Assembly: GCA_031275405.1 (NCBI GenBank)
Contig: JAISOV010000006.1
Span: 1-64,000 of the forward strand
DNA length: 64,000 nucleotides
From: Clostridium sp.
GTDB taxonomy: Bacteria > Bacillota > Clostridia > Lachnospirales > Lachnospiraceae
Direction: 5' to 3'
This document shows, one piece after another, positions 6,836 to 15,397 of the stretch. Numbering within the stretch: the first letter of the stretch is position 1; the number at the start of each line of letters is the position of its first letter. The notes under the pieces are model-generated. The model was not told the origin of the DNA. It ran no database searches and saw nothing but the letters and a program-made list of their open reading frames with translations. The position numbers were made by a program, and so were the translations under genes.

Positions 6836-7505
6836 GCTTTTGGGCGTGGCAGCGGCGCTGTCTTTCGCGGCGGTTCTGTTCTTCGGCCTGTACGTCGTCC
6901 GGACCACCGTCTGGGGAACGAAGAACCCGGACGAGCTGCTGCGGGGGACGGCCGCCATCCAATTAAGTCTGGAGGAACAGGACGCTCCCTATTTCGCGGA
7001 CGGGATACGGAGCCTCCGGGAACTGGAGGAGGCGTCGCTGGTCGTCGTAAAGGCGCGGGTGGAAGGCGAGCGGGTGATGAGCCTTCGCTCTACGGAAACG
7101 GGCATCCGCATTGAAACGATATATCAAGACGCGACAGGCTCTCTTCGGGAGGGGGAGACGGTTTACCTGGTCGAACCGTTTTCCATCGTAAGCGATGAAT
7201 TCTATTCTGCAACGAACGGTTATCAGATGGTAAGGGAAGGAGAGGAATATCTCTTCTTCCTGAACCGGCTCCAGGCGGTGGAAGGATATGAATTCAGCAG
7301 AAAAGAAAGGATTTCCTTCCTTCCGTCCACGGCAAAGTATTCGAGGTACTGCCTATCTTCCGACGAAACGGCGGCCGCGATCATCCGGACGGGGGCGGAG
7401 AGGCTTTTTTACCGGGCTTACCGGGATTACGCGCTTCTCTCGGAAGATGAGAATGCGGTAAGCGTTTATCAGAAGATACGGGAAGAAATCAGGCAGGCCT
7501 ACTGA
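6819..7505 (+). CDS. Membrane-anchored exported protein of the ABC cassette, family not recognised
   Basis: This 228-residue protein has a single N-terminal hydrophobic segment (about residues 7-27, LLGVAAALSFAAVLFFGLYVV) and no cysteine lipobox, so it is probably an uncleaved anchor with the rest outside the membrane. The exterior part is mixed alpha/beta, with the segment ASLVVVKARVEGERVMSL … IETIYQDATGSLREGETVYLVEP, resembling an OB-like or beta-barrel fold seen in small exported proteins of Gram-positives. It has a GAGGAGGGGAAGC ribosome site and overlaps the ATPase gene. The position at the end of the cassette suggests an accessory or immunity role (inference). The function is unknown. 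Confidence 0.7.
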   Translation: MTRNTKLLGVAAALSFAAVLFFGLYVVRTTVWGTKNPDELLRGTAAIQLSLEEQDAPYFADGIRSLRELEEASLVVVKARVEGERVMSLRSTETGIRIETIYQDATGSLREGETVYLVEPFSIVSDEFYSATNGYQMVREGEEYLFFLNRLQAVEGYEFSRKERISFLPSTAKYSRYCLSSDETAAAIIRTGAERLFYRAYRDYALLSEDENAVSVYQKIREEIRQAY

Positions 7506-7514
7506 GGGACTCAA

Positions 7515-7578
7515 AAGGGGCTGTTTTTTGGCTGACGCCGGTCAGTCGGGCTTCCCTTCGGTTCCGTGGCAGCCCCTT
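7515..7578. terminator. Hairpin between convergent genes
   Basis: AAGGGGCTG (7515-7523) pairs with CAGCCCCTT (7570-7578), with an internal hairpin CTGAC-GCCG-GTCAG (7532-7545). It separates the plus-strand cassette from the minus-strand importer genes and probably ends both transcripts. There is no long T tract after the outer stem. Confidence 0.5.
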
Positions 7579-8443
7579 ACTGCCCCATGCGCTGTTTCAT
7601 CCGGTGTTCCACATGCTGTATTCCTTTATAAAAGGCCATGGCGATGACACATAACAGGATAATACTGGTAATCACCATGTCCAGCTGAAATACCTGCGAG
7701 CCGTAGATGATCAGGTAGCCAAGCCCTTTTCGGGCGGCCAGAAATTCTCCGATGATGACGCCCACCAATGCCAGCCCGATGTTCACCTTGGCCGTGCTAA
7801 GCAGCACCGGAACGGAGCCGGGGAGGATCGCTTTCCGGAAAGCCGTTTTTTTCGTACCGCCCAGCGTATAGATCAGGGTGATTTTTTCCGGATCCATCTG
7901 CCGGAATCCCGTGTAAACGCTGATGATGGAGCCGAACAAGGCTACCGAGACCCCGGCCGTGATGATGGTGGCCGTGCCGGTTCCGAGCCAGACGATGAAC
8001 AAGGGCGCCAGGGCCGATTTCGGGAGGCTGTTGAGCATGACCAGATAAGGTTCCAGGATTTCCGACAGTTTTTTGCAGTACCATAGGAGGGCGGCGACGA
8101 TCAGGCTGATGGACAGCACCAGCAGAAAGCTGAGGATGGTTTCCCATAGAGTGATCCCTATATGCAGGAACAGGGAGCCGTCCCGGCACAGTTTCCAGAA
8201 ACATTTTGCCACCCGGCTGGGACTGGAAAAGAAGAAGCTGTCTATCCAGCCGAAAGCGGCGCTGGTTTCCCATAGGATCAGGAAGCACACAAACAGCAGG
8301 ATTCGGCAGGAGGTCACTTGCTGACGCTGCTTTCTGTGTTTTTGGACAAACTCTTCCTGCTTGGTAAGTTCCGTTTTCTGTTCCCGTTCCCGCTCCGGCT
8401 TCCGTTTAAGTTCCCGTTTCGGTTCCTGTCTTGTTTCCCTCAT
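7577..8443 (-). CDS. ABC importer permease, NitT/SsuC/ThiX type
   Basis: This 288-residue protein has six predicted membrane helices and the BPD_transp_1 coupling loop, seen as EKITLIYTLGGTKKTAFRKAILPGSVP (EAA-type) around residues 195-220. The family moves sulfonates, taurine, nitrate or pyrimidine precursors; the substrate here cannot be read from the permease. The first ~42 residues form an unusual, highly charged extension (Lys/Arg/Glu/Gln repeats such as EPKRELKRKPEREREQK) encoded by low-complexity DNA. It overlaps the 3' end of the ATPase gene by 38 bp. No substrate-binding protein gene is adjacent, so the solute receptor must be encoded elsewhere or has been lost. Confidence 0.88.
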   Translation of the reverse strand: MRETRQEPKRELKRKPEREREQKTELTKQEEFVQKHRKQRQQVTSCRILLFVCFLILWETSAAFGWIDSFFFSSPSRVAKCFWKLCRDGSLFLHIGITLWETILSFLLVLSISLIVAALLWYCKKLSEILEPYLVMLNSLPKSALAPLFIVWLGTGTATIITAGVSVALFGSIISVYTGFRQMDPEKITLIYTLGGTKKTAFRKAILPGSVPVLLSTAKVNIGLALVGVIIGEFLAARKGLGYLIIYGSQVFQLDMVITSIILLCVIAMAFYKGIQHVEHRMKQRMGQ

Positions 8444-9215
8444 CGGTCAGTTCCTCCCAAAGCAGATTGAAATAATACGGAAATTCCGGGGCTTTTCTGG
8501 CGGCCAGCAGGCTGTCGTCCTGGAGCGACAGCCGGATAGGAACTTCTTTTTTCACCACTGCCGGACGGTACGAGAGGACGATCACGCGGTCGGCCAGACT
8601 GACGGCTTCCGACAGGTCGTGGGTGATGAGGATCACGGTTTTCCCGGTTTTGCGGATCAGCTTGCAGATGTCCGCCGAAACCGTCAGCCGGGTCTGATAA
8701 TCCAAGGCGCTGAACGGTTCGTCTAAAAGCAGAAGCTCCGGGTTCAGCGCGAGAGTACGGATCAGGGCGGCGCGCTGTTTCATGCCGCCGGACAGTTCGC
8801 CGGGGCGTCTGTCCTTGAACTTTTCCAGGTCGTAATCCGCCAGAAGCCGCTCTACATAAGCGAAACGCTCCGGTGTCAGGGCGTGGCTGATTTCCAGTCC
8901 CAGGATCACATTTTGATATACGGTGCGCCATTCAAACAGCTGATCCCTCTGGAGCATATAGCCGACTTTCGGATAATTCATGGAGCCGTCCGGGTTATTG
9001 ACGGCGATAGTGCCCCATTCGGGCTGCAGGAGTCCGGCAATGATGGATAGCAGCGTGGTCTTGCCGCAGCCGCTGGCGCCGACGATGGCGATGAATTCAC
9101 CTTTCCGCACGCCAAACGAAATATCTTTCAAGGCTACGGTCTCACCGCATAAGGCATGGTAAGAATAGCCGATGTTTTTCAGTTCCAGAATATTGTCCGG
9201 CATTCCTTGCGCCAT
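8406..9215 (-). CDS. ABC importer ATP-binding protein, NitT/SsuB/TauB type
   Basis: This 269-residue nucleotide-binding subunit has Walker A GASGCGKT, Q-loop LQRDQLFEW, signature LSGGMKQR, Walker B LLLLDEP and the switch histidine in LITHDLSEA. The 'ITHDLSEAVSLADRV' block is characteristic of the nitrate/sulfonate/taurine importer ATPases. It is the first gene of a two-gene minus-strand operon with the permease. The C-terminus ends in a short Thr/Gly/Glu-rich tail produced by the same low-complexity DNA that codes for the charged N-terminus of the permease. The intergenic stretch up to the divergent mutS transcript is under 100 bp, and I see no riboswitch in it. Confidence 0.92.
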   Translation of the reverse strand: MAQGMPDNILELKNIGYSYHALCGETVALKDISFGVRKGEFIAIVGASGCGKTTLLSIIAGLLQPEWGTIAVNNPDGSMNYPKVGYMLQRDQLFEWRTVYQNVILGLEISHALTPERFAYVERLLADYDLEKFKDRRPGELSGGMKQRAALIRTLALNPELLLLDEPFSALDYQTRLTVSADICKLIRKTGKTVILITHDLSEAVSLADRVIVLSYRPAVVKKEVPIRLSLQDDSLLAARKAPEFPYYFNLLWEELTDEGNKTGTETGT

Positions 9216-9301
9216 CCCTTCCCTGCGTTCGCCGCATTGCGCTTGCGCGTCATGCTTCTGATACCTACCTATCTTATGAAAAAAATCGGGAAAGGTGCGT
9301 C

Positions 9302-9330
9302 TTTACAGAAGCTCCATTTTGTGCTACCAT
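9302..9330 (+). promoter_or_regulatory. Promoter of the mutS-mutL-miaA transcript
   Basis: TTTACA (9302-9307), a 17-bp spacer and TACCAT (9325-9330). Transcription would start about 60 bp upstream of the mutS ATG at 9397, and a second in-frame ATG at 9355 lies within that leader. Confidence 0.6.
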
Positions 9331-9396
9331 CATAGCAGAGGTACTCTATTTGGTATGGAACCCGGCGAAAGCCGACGAAGATCAGGAGCGGGAGAC

Positions 9397-12075
9397 ATGG
9401 CGGAACTGACACCCATGATGAAACGGTATAAGGAAACGAAGGAGCAGTATCCGGACTGCATTTTGTTTTACCGGTTAGGCGATTTTTATGAGATGTTTTT
9501 CGAGGATGCGCTGACGGCTTCCAAGGAACTGGAGATCGCTCTGACCGGAAAAAGCTGCGGCTTGGAAGAACGCGCGCCCATGTGCGGCGTTCCTTATCAT
9601 GCCGCCGACGGGTATGTGAATAAACTGGTCAAAAAAGGATTCAAAGTGGCGATCTGTGAGCAGATCGAGTGTCCTTCTTCCATGGAGGATCACAGGCAGG
9701 GCAAGGAACTGGTAAGACGGGAGGTGACGCAGATCATCACGCCGGGAACGAATGTAAGCGCCCAGGCGCTGGAGGAATCCAGGAATAATTATCTGGTGTG
9801 CATTGTCTATACGCCGTCGGCTTCCATCGGGCTTTCCGTCGCGGATGTCAGCACCGGGGATTATTATCTGACGGAAGTGGACGACTTTCGCAAGCTGATG
9901 GATGAGCTGATGAAATATGAGCCTTCGGAAATCATCTGTAACGAAGCCTTTCTGGTCGGCGGCGCGGATCTCGGGGAGGTGAAAAGCAGGTTATCGGCGG
10001 TGATCACGGCCTTAGCTCCTGATAGGTTCGATGAGGAAAGCGCAAAAAGACGCCTGATGGATCATTTCCGGGTAAAAACGTTGGCGGGGCTTGGCATAGA
10101 GGATTTCCCCGCGGGGATCCTGGCGGCCGGCGCCCTGCTCCAGTATCTGTACGACACGCGGAAACATTCTCTGGATCATTTGACCCGTCTGTCTCCCTAT
10201 CTGGCGGATCAATATATGCTGCTGGACAGTTCCAGCCGGAGGAATCTGGAACTGACGGAAACGCTCCGGGAAAAACGGAAGACAGGTTCTCTCTTGTGGG
10301 TCTTGGACAAGACGCGGACGGCGATGGGCGCCCGGCTGCTCAGAAGCTATCTGGAACAGCCTCTGACGAAAAAGGAAGAAATCGAAAAACGTCTGGACGC
10401 CGTAGCGGAACTATGCGGCGCCGCCGTATCCAGAGAAGAGCTGCGGGAATATCTGAACCTGATTTACGACCTGGAGCGCCTGCTTGGCCGTATCGCCTGT
10501 AAGAGCGCGAATCCGCGGGATCTGATTTCTTTTCGCAATTCCCTTAGGCTGCTTCCGCCGATCAAACAGGTTCTCCAGGACTTTTCCGGGGAACTTTTAA
10601 CGCAGATCGGCGGGGAGATCGACAGCCTGGAAGACCTGTGCGGCCTGGTTCAGAACGCCATCGAAGACGATCCGCCCCTTGCGGTGCGGGAAGGCGGCCT
10701 GATCAAGGACGGGTATGACTGCGGCATCGACCGGCTGCGCGGCGCGAAACGCGACGGGAAGCACTGGCTGGCGGATCTGGAGAGTACGGAGAGGGAGCGG
10801 ACGGGGATCCGGAACCTGAAAATCAGGTACAACAGGGTGTTCGGCTATTATTTTGAGATCACGAAATCCAACCTGGACATGGTGCCGGAAGATTACATCC
10901 GCAAGCAGACCCTCGCCAACGCGGAACGTTATACCACCCCGCGCTTAAAGGAGCTGGAGGATACGATCCTGAACGCGGAGGACAAGCTTTTTCATCTGGA
11001 ATATGAAGTGTTCTGCAAGGTCAGGGATATGATTGCCCTGGAACGGAAACGGATCCAGTCCACCGCCAAGGCGGTGGCAAAGCTGGATGTGTTCGCCGCC
11101 TTGTCTTTGGTGGCGGAACGTGGCCGCTATACCCGGCCCCGCTTAAACGAAAAGGGGGTGATCCATATCAAGGACGGCCGCCATCCCGTGGTAGAGCAGG
11201 TGATCCCTCATGGCCTGTTTATTGCCAACGATACCTATCTGGATAACGCCAAGCGCTGTATTGCCATCATTACCGGGCCGAACATGGCGGGGAAGTCCAC
11301 TTATATGCGCCAGACCGCCTTGATCGTGCTGATGGCGCAGATGGGAAGCTTCGTACCCGCAAGCAGCGCGGACATCGGCATCGTGGATCGGATTTTTACC
11401 AGAGTGGGCGCTTCGGACGACCTGGCGAGCGGCCGATCCACTTTCATGGTGGAAATGAACGAGGTGGCGAATATTTTACGCAACGCCACGGCGGACAGCC
11501 TGTTGATCTTAGATGAAATCGGGAGGGGAACCTCCACTTTTGACGGACTGGCGATTGCCTGGGCGGTGATCGAACATATCAGCAACCGGCGGATCCTGGG
11601 GGCGAAGACGTTATTTGCCACCCACTATCACGAGCTGACGGAGTTAGAGGGGAAGATGAGCAATGTCAACAACTACTGCGTTGCGGTAAAGGAACGCGGC
11701 GACGATATTGTCTTCCTGCGCAAGATCGTAAAAGGCGGAGCGGATAAAAGCTATGGTATCCAGGTGGCAAAGCTGGCCGGGGTTCCGGATATGGTGATCG
11801 ACCGGGCGAAAGAGATCGTGGAGCAGTTGGCGGATCATGAGATTCCGGAACGGGTTCAGGAAATATCGGCGGACGGCGCGGCGCCGAATCAGGCAAAAAA
11901 GCAGCCCAAGCCGGACGAGGTGGATCTGGCACAGATGTCATTTTTTGCTACCCTGACTGACGACGACGTCATAAAGGAGCTGACAGAGATGGAAGTGACC
12001 CGGCTGACGCCGATCGATGCGCTCAACACCCTATACCGGCTACAGAACAAGGTGAAGAACCGTTTCCGGACGTAA
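9397..12075 (+). CDS. mutS: DNA mismatch repair protein MutS
   Basis: The protein has 892 residues from the ATG behind AGGAG (spacing 8); an upstream in-frame extension to 9295 lacks a ribosome site and would include the promoter. The N-terminal mismatch-recognition motif GDFYEMF (Phe-x-Glu) is present at about residues 28-34. The C-terminal ATPase has Walker A GPNMAGKST, then DEIGRGTSTFDGLAIAW (Walker B plus signature) and ATHYHEL. MutS dimers find mismatches and recruit MutL. Length is slightly above the usual 850-880 because of the C-terminal linker. It is the first gene of an operon with mutL and miaA, the standard clostridial arrangement. Confidence 0.97.
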   Translation: MAELTPMMKRYKETKEQYPDCILFYRLGDFYEMFFEDALTASKELEIALTGKSCGLEERAPMCGVPYHAADGYVNKLVKKGFKVAICEQIECPSSMEDHRQGKELVRREVTQIITPGTNVSAQALEESRNNYLVCIVYTPSASIGLSVADVSTGDYYLTEVDDFRKLMDELMKYEPSEIICNEAFLVGGADLGEVKSRLSAVITALAPDRFDEESAKRRLMDHFRVKTLAGLGIEDFPAGILAAGALLQYLYDTRKHSLDHLTRLSPYLADQYMLLDSSSRRNLELTETLREKRKTGSLLWVLDKTRTAMGARLLRSYLEQPLTKKEEIEKRLDAVAELCGAAVSREELREYLNLIYDLERLLGRIACKSANPRDLISFRNSLRLLPPIKQVLQDFSGELLTQIGGEIDSLEDLCGLVQNAIEDDPPLAVREGGLIKDGYDCGIDRLRGAKRDGKHWLADLESTERERTGIRNLKIRYNRVFGYYFEITKSNLDMVPEDYIRKQTLANAERYTTPRLKELEDTILNAEDKLFHLEYEVFCKVRDMIALERKRIQSTAKAVAKLDVFAALSLVAERGRYTRPRLNEKGVIHIKDGRHPVVEQVIPHGLFIANDTYLDNAKRCIAIITGPNMAGKSTYMRQTALIVLMAQMGSFVPASSADIGIVDRIFTRVGASDDLASGRSTFMVEMNEVANILRNATADSLLILDEIGRGTSTFDGLAIAWAVIEHISNRRILGAKTLFATHYHELTELEGKMSNVNNYCVAVKERGDDIVFLRKIVKGGADKSYGIQVAKLAGVPDMVIDRAKEIVEQLADHEIPERVQEISADGAAPNQAKKQPKPDEVDLAQMSFFATLTDDDVIKELTEMEVTRLTPIDALNTLYRLQNKVKNRFRT

Positions 12076-12100
12076 ATTTTACCCAGAAAGGAGACCCGGG

Positions 12101-14221
12101 ATGTCAGTTACTTATTTTTCCGATGGGGAGACAGAGGCTGCGATGCCGGATACCGGCGCCGGTACCCGGAAGGAAGGTTCCGATACCGGTACGCAGGGGG
12201 AAGAAGATTTTGCCGTGGAAAATTTCGCTGCGGAGGGTTTCGGAGCGGCGGACGCTCCGGGGGCGTTGCGGAAGATCCAAGTCCTGGACGAGGAAACGAT
12301 CGACAAGATTGCCGCCGGGGAAGTAGTGGAGCGGCCGTCCAGCGTGGTGAAGGAACTGGTGGAAAATTCCATTGACGCGGGAGCCACCGCTGTCACCGTG
12401 GAGATCAAGGAGGGCGGGATCGAATGGATACGGGTCACGGATAACGGCTGCGGCATGGAAGCTTCCCAGGTGCGTACCGCGTTCCTGCGCCATGCGACCA
12501 GCAAGATCCGGACGGCGCAGGATCTGCACAGTGTGACCAGTCTGGGCTTCCGGGGGGAAGCCCTCTCCAGTATCGCCGCCGTATCCAAGGTCGAAGCCAT
12601 CACGAAGACGGCGGCGGCTCTGACCGGGATACGGCTTGTTTTGGACGGCGCGGCGGAAAAATCCTTGGAAGAAATCGGCGTCCCGTCCGGAACCACTTTT
12701 ATCATGCGGAACCTGTTCTTCAATACGCCCGCGCGGCGAAAGTTCCTCAGACAGCCTGCGTCGGAGGGCGGCTATGTCGCCGAGCTGATGGAGCATCTGG
12801 CACTGTCCAGACCGGATATTTCTTTTCAGTTCATAATGGGAGGGCATGACCGTTTCCACACTTCCGGAAACGGGGATCTGAAAGAGGTGATCTACCGTAT
12901 TTACGGGAAAGAGATTTCCTCCCGGATTTTCCCGGTCTTTGAGGAACGGAGCGGCATCCGGATCGAGGGTTATCTGGGAACCCCGGAACTGCTCCGCGCC
13001 AACCGTAATTTTGAAGTGTATTTCCTGAACGGAAGATTCATCAAGAGCCGGATGGTGGCGGGAGCCATCGAAGAGGGCTACCGGAGCTATCTCATGCAGC
13101 GCAGGTTCCCTTTCTGTATCCTGCATATCACGGTTCTGTCCGGCGCGGTGGACGTGAATGTCCATCCGTCCAAAATGGATGTACGTTTTGCGGATCCGGC
13201 GGGTTTCTGTGCGCTGCTTTCGGAGACCGTCCGGAACCACCTGCGCGGCCATGAGATGATACCGGAGCTTTTCCTTGGCGGAAAGAGGGAGACGGCGCAG
13301 GCTTCCGAAAGACAAAGAAAGCGGGAGGAACCGTCCGCGCCGGAGCCGTTTGAGACCGCCAGAGCCGCCCGGCTGGCCCATGAGAGCCATGTTCCTTATG
13401 AGGGCAGGCCTCCCCATGAGAGCCATGTTCCCCATGAGAGCCACGCTCCCCATGAGAGCTACGCTCTCATGGAAGAAGCCCCGTATGGCGCAGGAGAAAG
13501 GGGACAGTACGATACTGGCGCCCATAGCGGAAAGTCCCGCTGCGGAGAATCCGTTCCTTCTTTTGTGCAGGAAATCTTGCAGGATCCGAGCGATACGAAA
13601 GATCGGGATCTTTTTGAGGAAAAAATACTGACTGCGGAAAATCGATCCCGTTACCGGATCCTGGGACAGGTTTTCGATACCTACTGGCTGATGGAGCTGG
13701 AAGAAAAGCTGCTCATCATCGACCAGCACGCGGCCCACGAGAAAGTGAAATATGAGCGGCTGATGAAGCAGTACCGCGAGAGGGCCGTCCTCTCCCAAGG
13801 CCTGCTGCCGCCGCTGATTGTTTCCCTGACCGGACAGGAGGAAACTGTCCTTCGGGAGCAGCTGGAAGTGTTCGGTTCCCTCGGGTTTGAGATAGAGCAT
13901 TTCGGCGGCAGTGAATATGCTTTGCGGAGTGTTCCGGTGGAATTGTACGGCTGCGGCGAGAAAGAGCTGTTCCTGGAGGTATTGGACGAACTGACGGGAA
14001 CCACGGGGGGAAACCATCCCAAGGCGGCGGAAGAAAAGATCGCGTCCATGTCCTGCAAGGCGGCGGTGAAGGGGAATGCCCGGCTGAGCCTTGCGGAAGC
14101 CCAGAGCCTGCTGGATGAGCTGCTGCTCCTTGAGAATCCTTATCATTGCCCTCATGGCCGTCCGACGGTCATTTCCATGAGCAGGACGGAACTGGAAAAA
14201 AAGTTCAAGCGCATCGTGTAG
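12101..14221 (+). CDS. mutL: DNA mismatch repair endonuclease MutL, with N-terminal extension and repetitive linker
   Basis: This 706-residue protein starts 25 bp after mutS. The conserved GHKL ATPase begins only at about residue 56 (RKIQVLDEETIDKIAAGEVVERP), with DNGCGM and GFRGEALSSI further on, so the first 55 residues are an acidic, Thr/Gly/Glu-rich extension. The start is supported by AAAGGAGA 9 nt upstream; an internal TTG at 12266 is the alternative. The C-terminal domain has DQHAAHEKVKYE, matching DQHA(x)2E(x)4E of nicking MutL proteins, plus SCKAAVKG and CPHGRPT, so strand discrimination is methyl-independent. The linker contains five 18-bp tandem units. The long antisense open frame across this gene is a codon-bias shadow. 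Confidence 0.96.
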   Translation: MSVTYFSDGETEAAMPDTGAGTRKEGSDTGTQGEEDFAVENFAAEGFGAADAPGALRKIQVLDEETIDKIAAGEVVERPSSVVKELVENSIDAGATAVTVEIKEGGIEWIRVTDNGCGMEASQVRTAFLRHATSKIRTAQDLHSVTSLGFRGEALSSIAAVSKVEAITKTAAALTGIRLVLDGAAEKSLEEIGVPSGTTFIMRNLFFNTPARRKFLRQPASEGGYVAELMEHLALSRPDISFQFIMGGHDRFHTSGNGDLKEVIYRIYGKEISSRIFPVFEERSGIRIEGYLGTPELLRANRNFEVYFLNGRFIKSRMVAGAIEEGYRSYLMQRRFPFCILHITVLSGAVDVNVHPSKMDVRFADPAGFCALLSETVRNHLRGHEMIPELFLGGKRETAQASERQRKREEPSAPEPFETARAARLAHESHVPYEGRPPHESHVPHESHAPHESYALMEEAPYGAGERGQYDTGAHSGKSRCGESVPSFVQEILQDPSDTKDRDLFEEKILTAENRSRYRILGQVFDTYWLMELEEKLLIIDQHAAHEKVKYERLMKQYRERAVLSQGLLPPLIVSLTGQEETVLREQLEVFGSLGFEIEHFGGSEYALRSVPVELYGCGEKELFLEVLDELTGTTGGNHPKAAEEKIASMSCKAAVKGNARLSLAEAQSLLDELLLLENPYHCPHGRPTVISMSRTELEKKFKRIV
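13379..13468 (+). repeat. Five 18-bp tandem units in the mutL linker
   Basis: Units start at 13379, 13397, 13415, 13433 and 13451 with core CATGAGAGCCATG. They encode HESHVP, YEGRPP, HESHVP, HESHAP and HESYAL. Units 1, 3, 4 and 5 are near-identical and unit 2 is diverged. The unit length is a multiple of three, so gain or loss keeps the frame. Confidence 0.85.
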
Positions 14222-14278
14222 CCTGATTTCAGCATAGGCGGCGCAAATTGTCCGCCTAAACGGACAGAGGGGAGCAAA

Positions 14279-15397
14279 ATGACGTCTGGCGAAGACCGGT
14301 TCTTGAAAAAACCTCTGGTGGTCCTGGCCGGGCCTACTGCGGTGGGGAAAACCGGGCTTTCCGTCGCGCTGGCAAAACGAATCAACGCGGAGATTGTTTC
14401 CGCCGATTCTATGCAGGTGTACCGCCGTATGGACATCGGCTCCGCAAAGATTTCCCCCGAGGAAATGCAGGGAGTGGCGCACCACCTGATAGACATCCTC
14501 GAGCCGTGGGAGGACTTCAACGTGACCCTCTTCCAGCAAAAATGCAAGGAGACGCTCCCCGGCATTTACGCAAGAGGGCATATCCCGCTCCTGACGGGCG
14601 GCACCGGCTTTTATATACAGGCGCTTCTTTATGACATTGATTTTACGCAAAAAAAAGAGGACACGCGGTACCGTGTCTTTCTGGACGCCTTGGCAAGGGA
14701 AAAAGGCCCGGAGTATCTGTACCGGCTTCTGGCCGAAGCGGATCCCCAAGCGGCAGAGAGCATTCACGCCAACAACCTCAAACGTGTGAAACGCGCCTTG
14801 GAATTTCATCATCTGACCGGAGAGCGGATCTCGGCGCACAACGACAGGGAGCGGCGGAAAGCATCCGCCTATCGTTCCTGCTATTTCGTCCTGCATGACC
14901 GGCGGGAAAAGCTGTACGGGCAGATTGAACGCCGGGTGGAGGGGATGCTCCAAAAAGGGCTTGTGGAGGAAGTGCGCGGCTTACGGGAAGCGGGCTGCCG
15001 CAGAGGGCAGGTTTCCATGCAAGGGCTTGGCTACAAAGAGATCCTGCGGTATCTGGACGGAGAGCTTTCTTTGGAGGAGGCGGCGGAGCTGATCAAAAAG
15101 AATACAAGGCATTTCGCCAAACGGCAGCTGACGTGGTTCCGGCGCGAAAAAGATACGGTATGGATTGACAAAAGTCTGTTTTTATACGATGATGAAAAAA
15201 TACTGGATTTCATGGTACGGCAGCTCATAGAACGGGGTCTCGTACAGGAGACGGGATCATACCAAGACGGGGTCGTATCAGACGGGCTGCCGCAGAACAA
15301 GCTGCCGCAAAAAACAGATCGCCAGGAAAGGAATCACACAGATGGAAGAGCGGACAGAAGCCCCTACAGATGGCCGGATGAACCCTTTTACGGATGA
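14279..15397 (+). CDS. miaA: tRNA dimethylallyltransferase MiaA
   Basis: This 372-residue enzyme transfers a dimethylallyl group to A37 of tRNAs reading UNN codons. The P-loop GPTAVGKT is at about residues 18-25, followed by SADSMQVYRRMDIGSAK, GGTGFYIQALLYDID and the tRNA-binding helices. Typical MiaA ends near residue 315; here about 50 extra polar residues follow (rich in Gln, Asp, Arg), and this tail overlaps the next gene by 56 bp. The frame is clear, but the tail may be a consequence of a lost stop codon. A hairpin TAGGCGG/CCGCCTA (14235-14258) precedes the AGGGGAG ribosome site. Third gene of the mutS operon. Confidence 0.95.
   Translation: MTSGEDRFLKKPLVVLAGPTAVGKTGLSVALAKRINAEIVSADSMQVYRRMDIGSAKISPEEMQGVAHHLIDILEPWEDFNVTLFQQKCKETLPGIYARGHIPLLTGGTGFYIQALLYDIDFTQKKEDTRYRVFLDALAREKGPEYLYRLLAEADPQAAESIHANNLKRVKRALEFHHLTGERISAHNDRERRKASAYRSCYFVLHDRREKLYGQIERRVEGMLQKGLVEEVRGLREAGCRRGQVSMQGLGYKEILRYLDGELSLEEAAELIKKNTRHFAKRQLTWFRREKDTVWIDKSLFLYDDEKILDFMVRQLIERGLVQETGSYQDGVVSDGLPQNKLPQKTDRQERNHTDGRADRSPYRWPDEPFYG

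Noticed and set aside
9216-9300. TPP riboswitch in front of the NitT-type importer (possible ThiXY)
   Set aside because: No CUGAGA/thi-box-like sequence is present in the short leader.
12104-14953. 949-codon open frame on the minus strand opposite mutL and miaA
   Set aside because: It mirrors two well-conserved genes with strong G/C third positions, has no ribosome site at its start and no recognisable domain; such antisense frames arise from codon bias.
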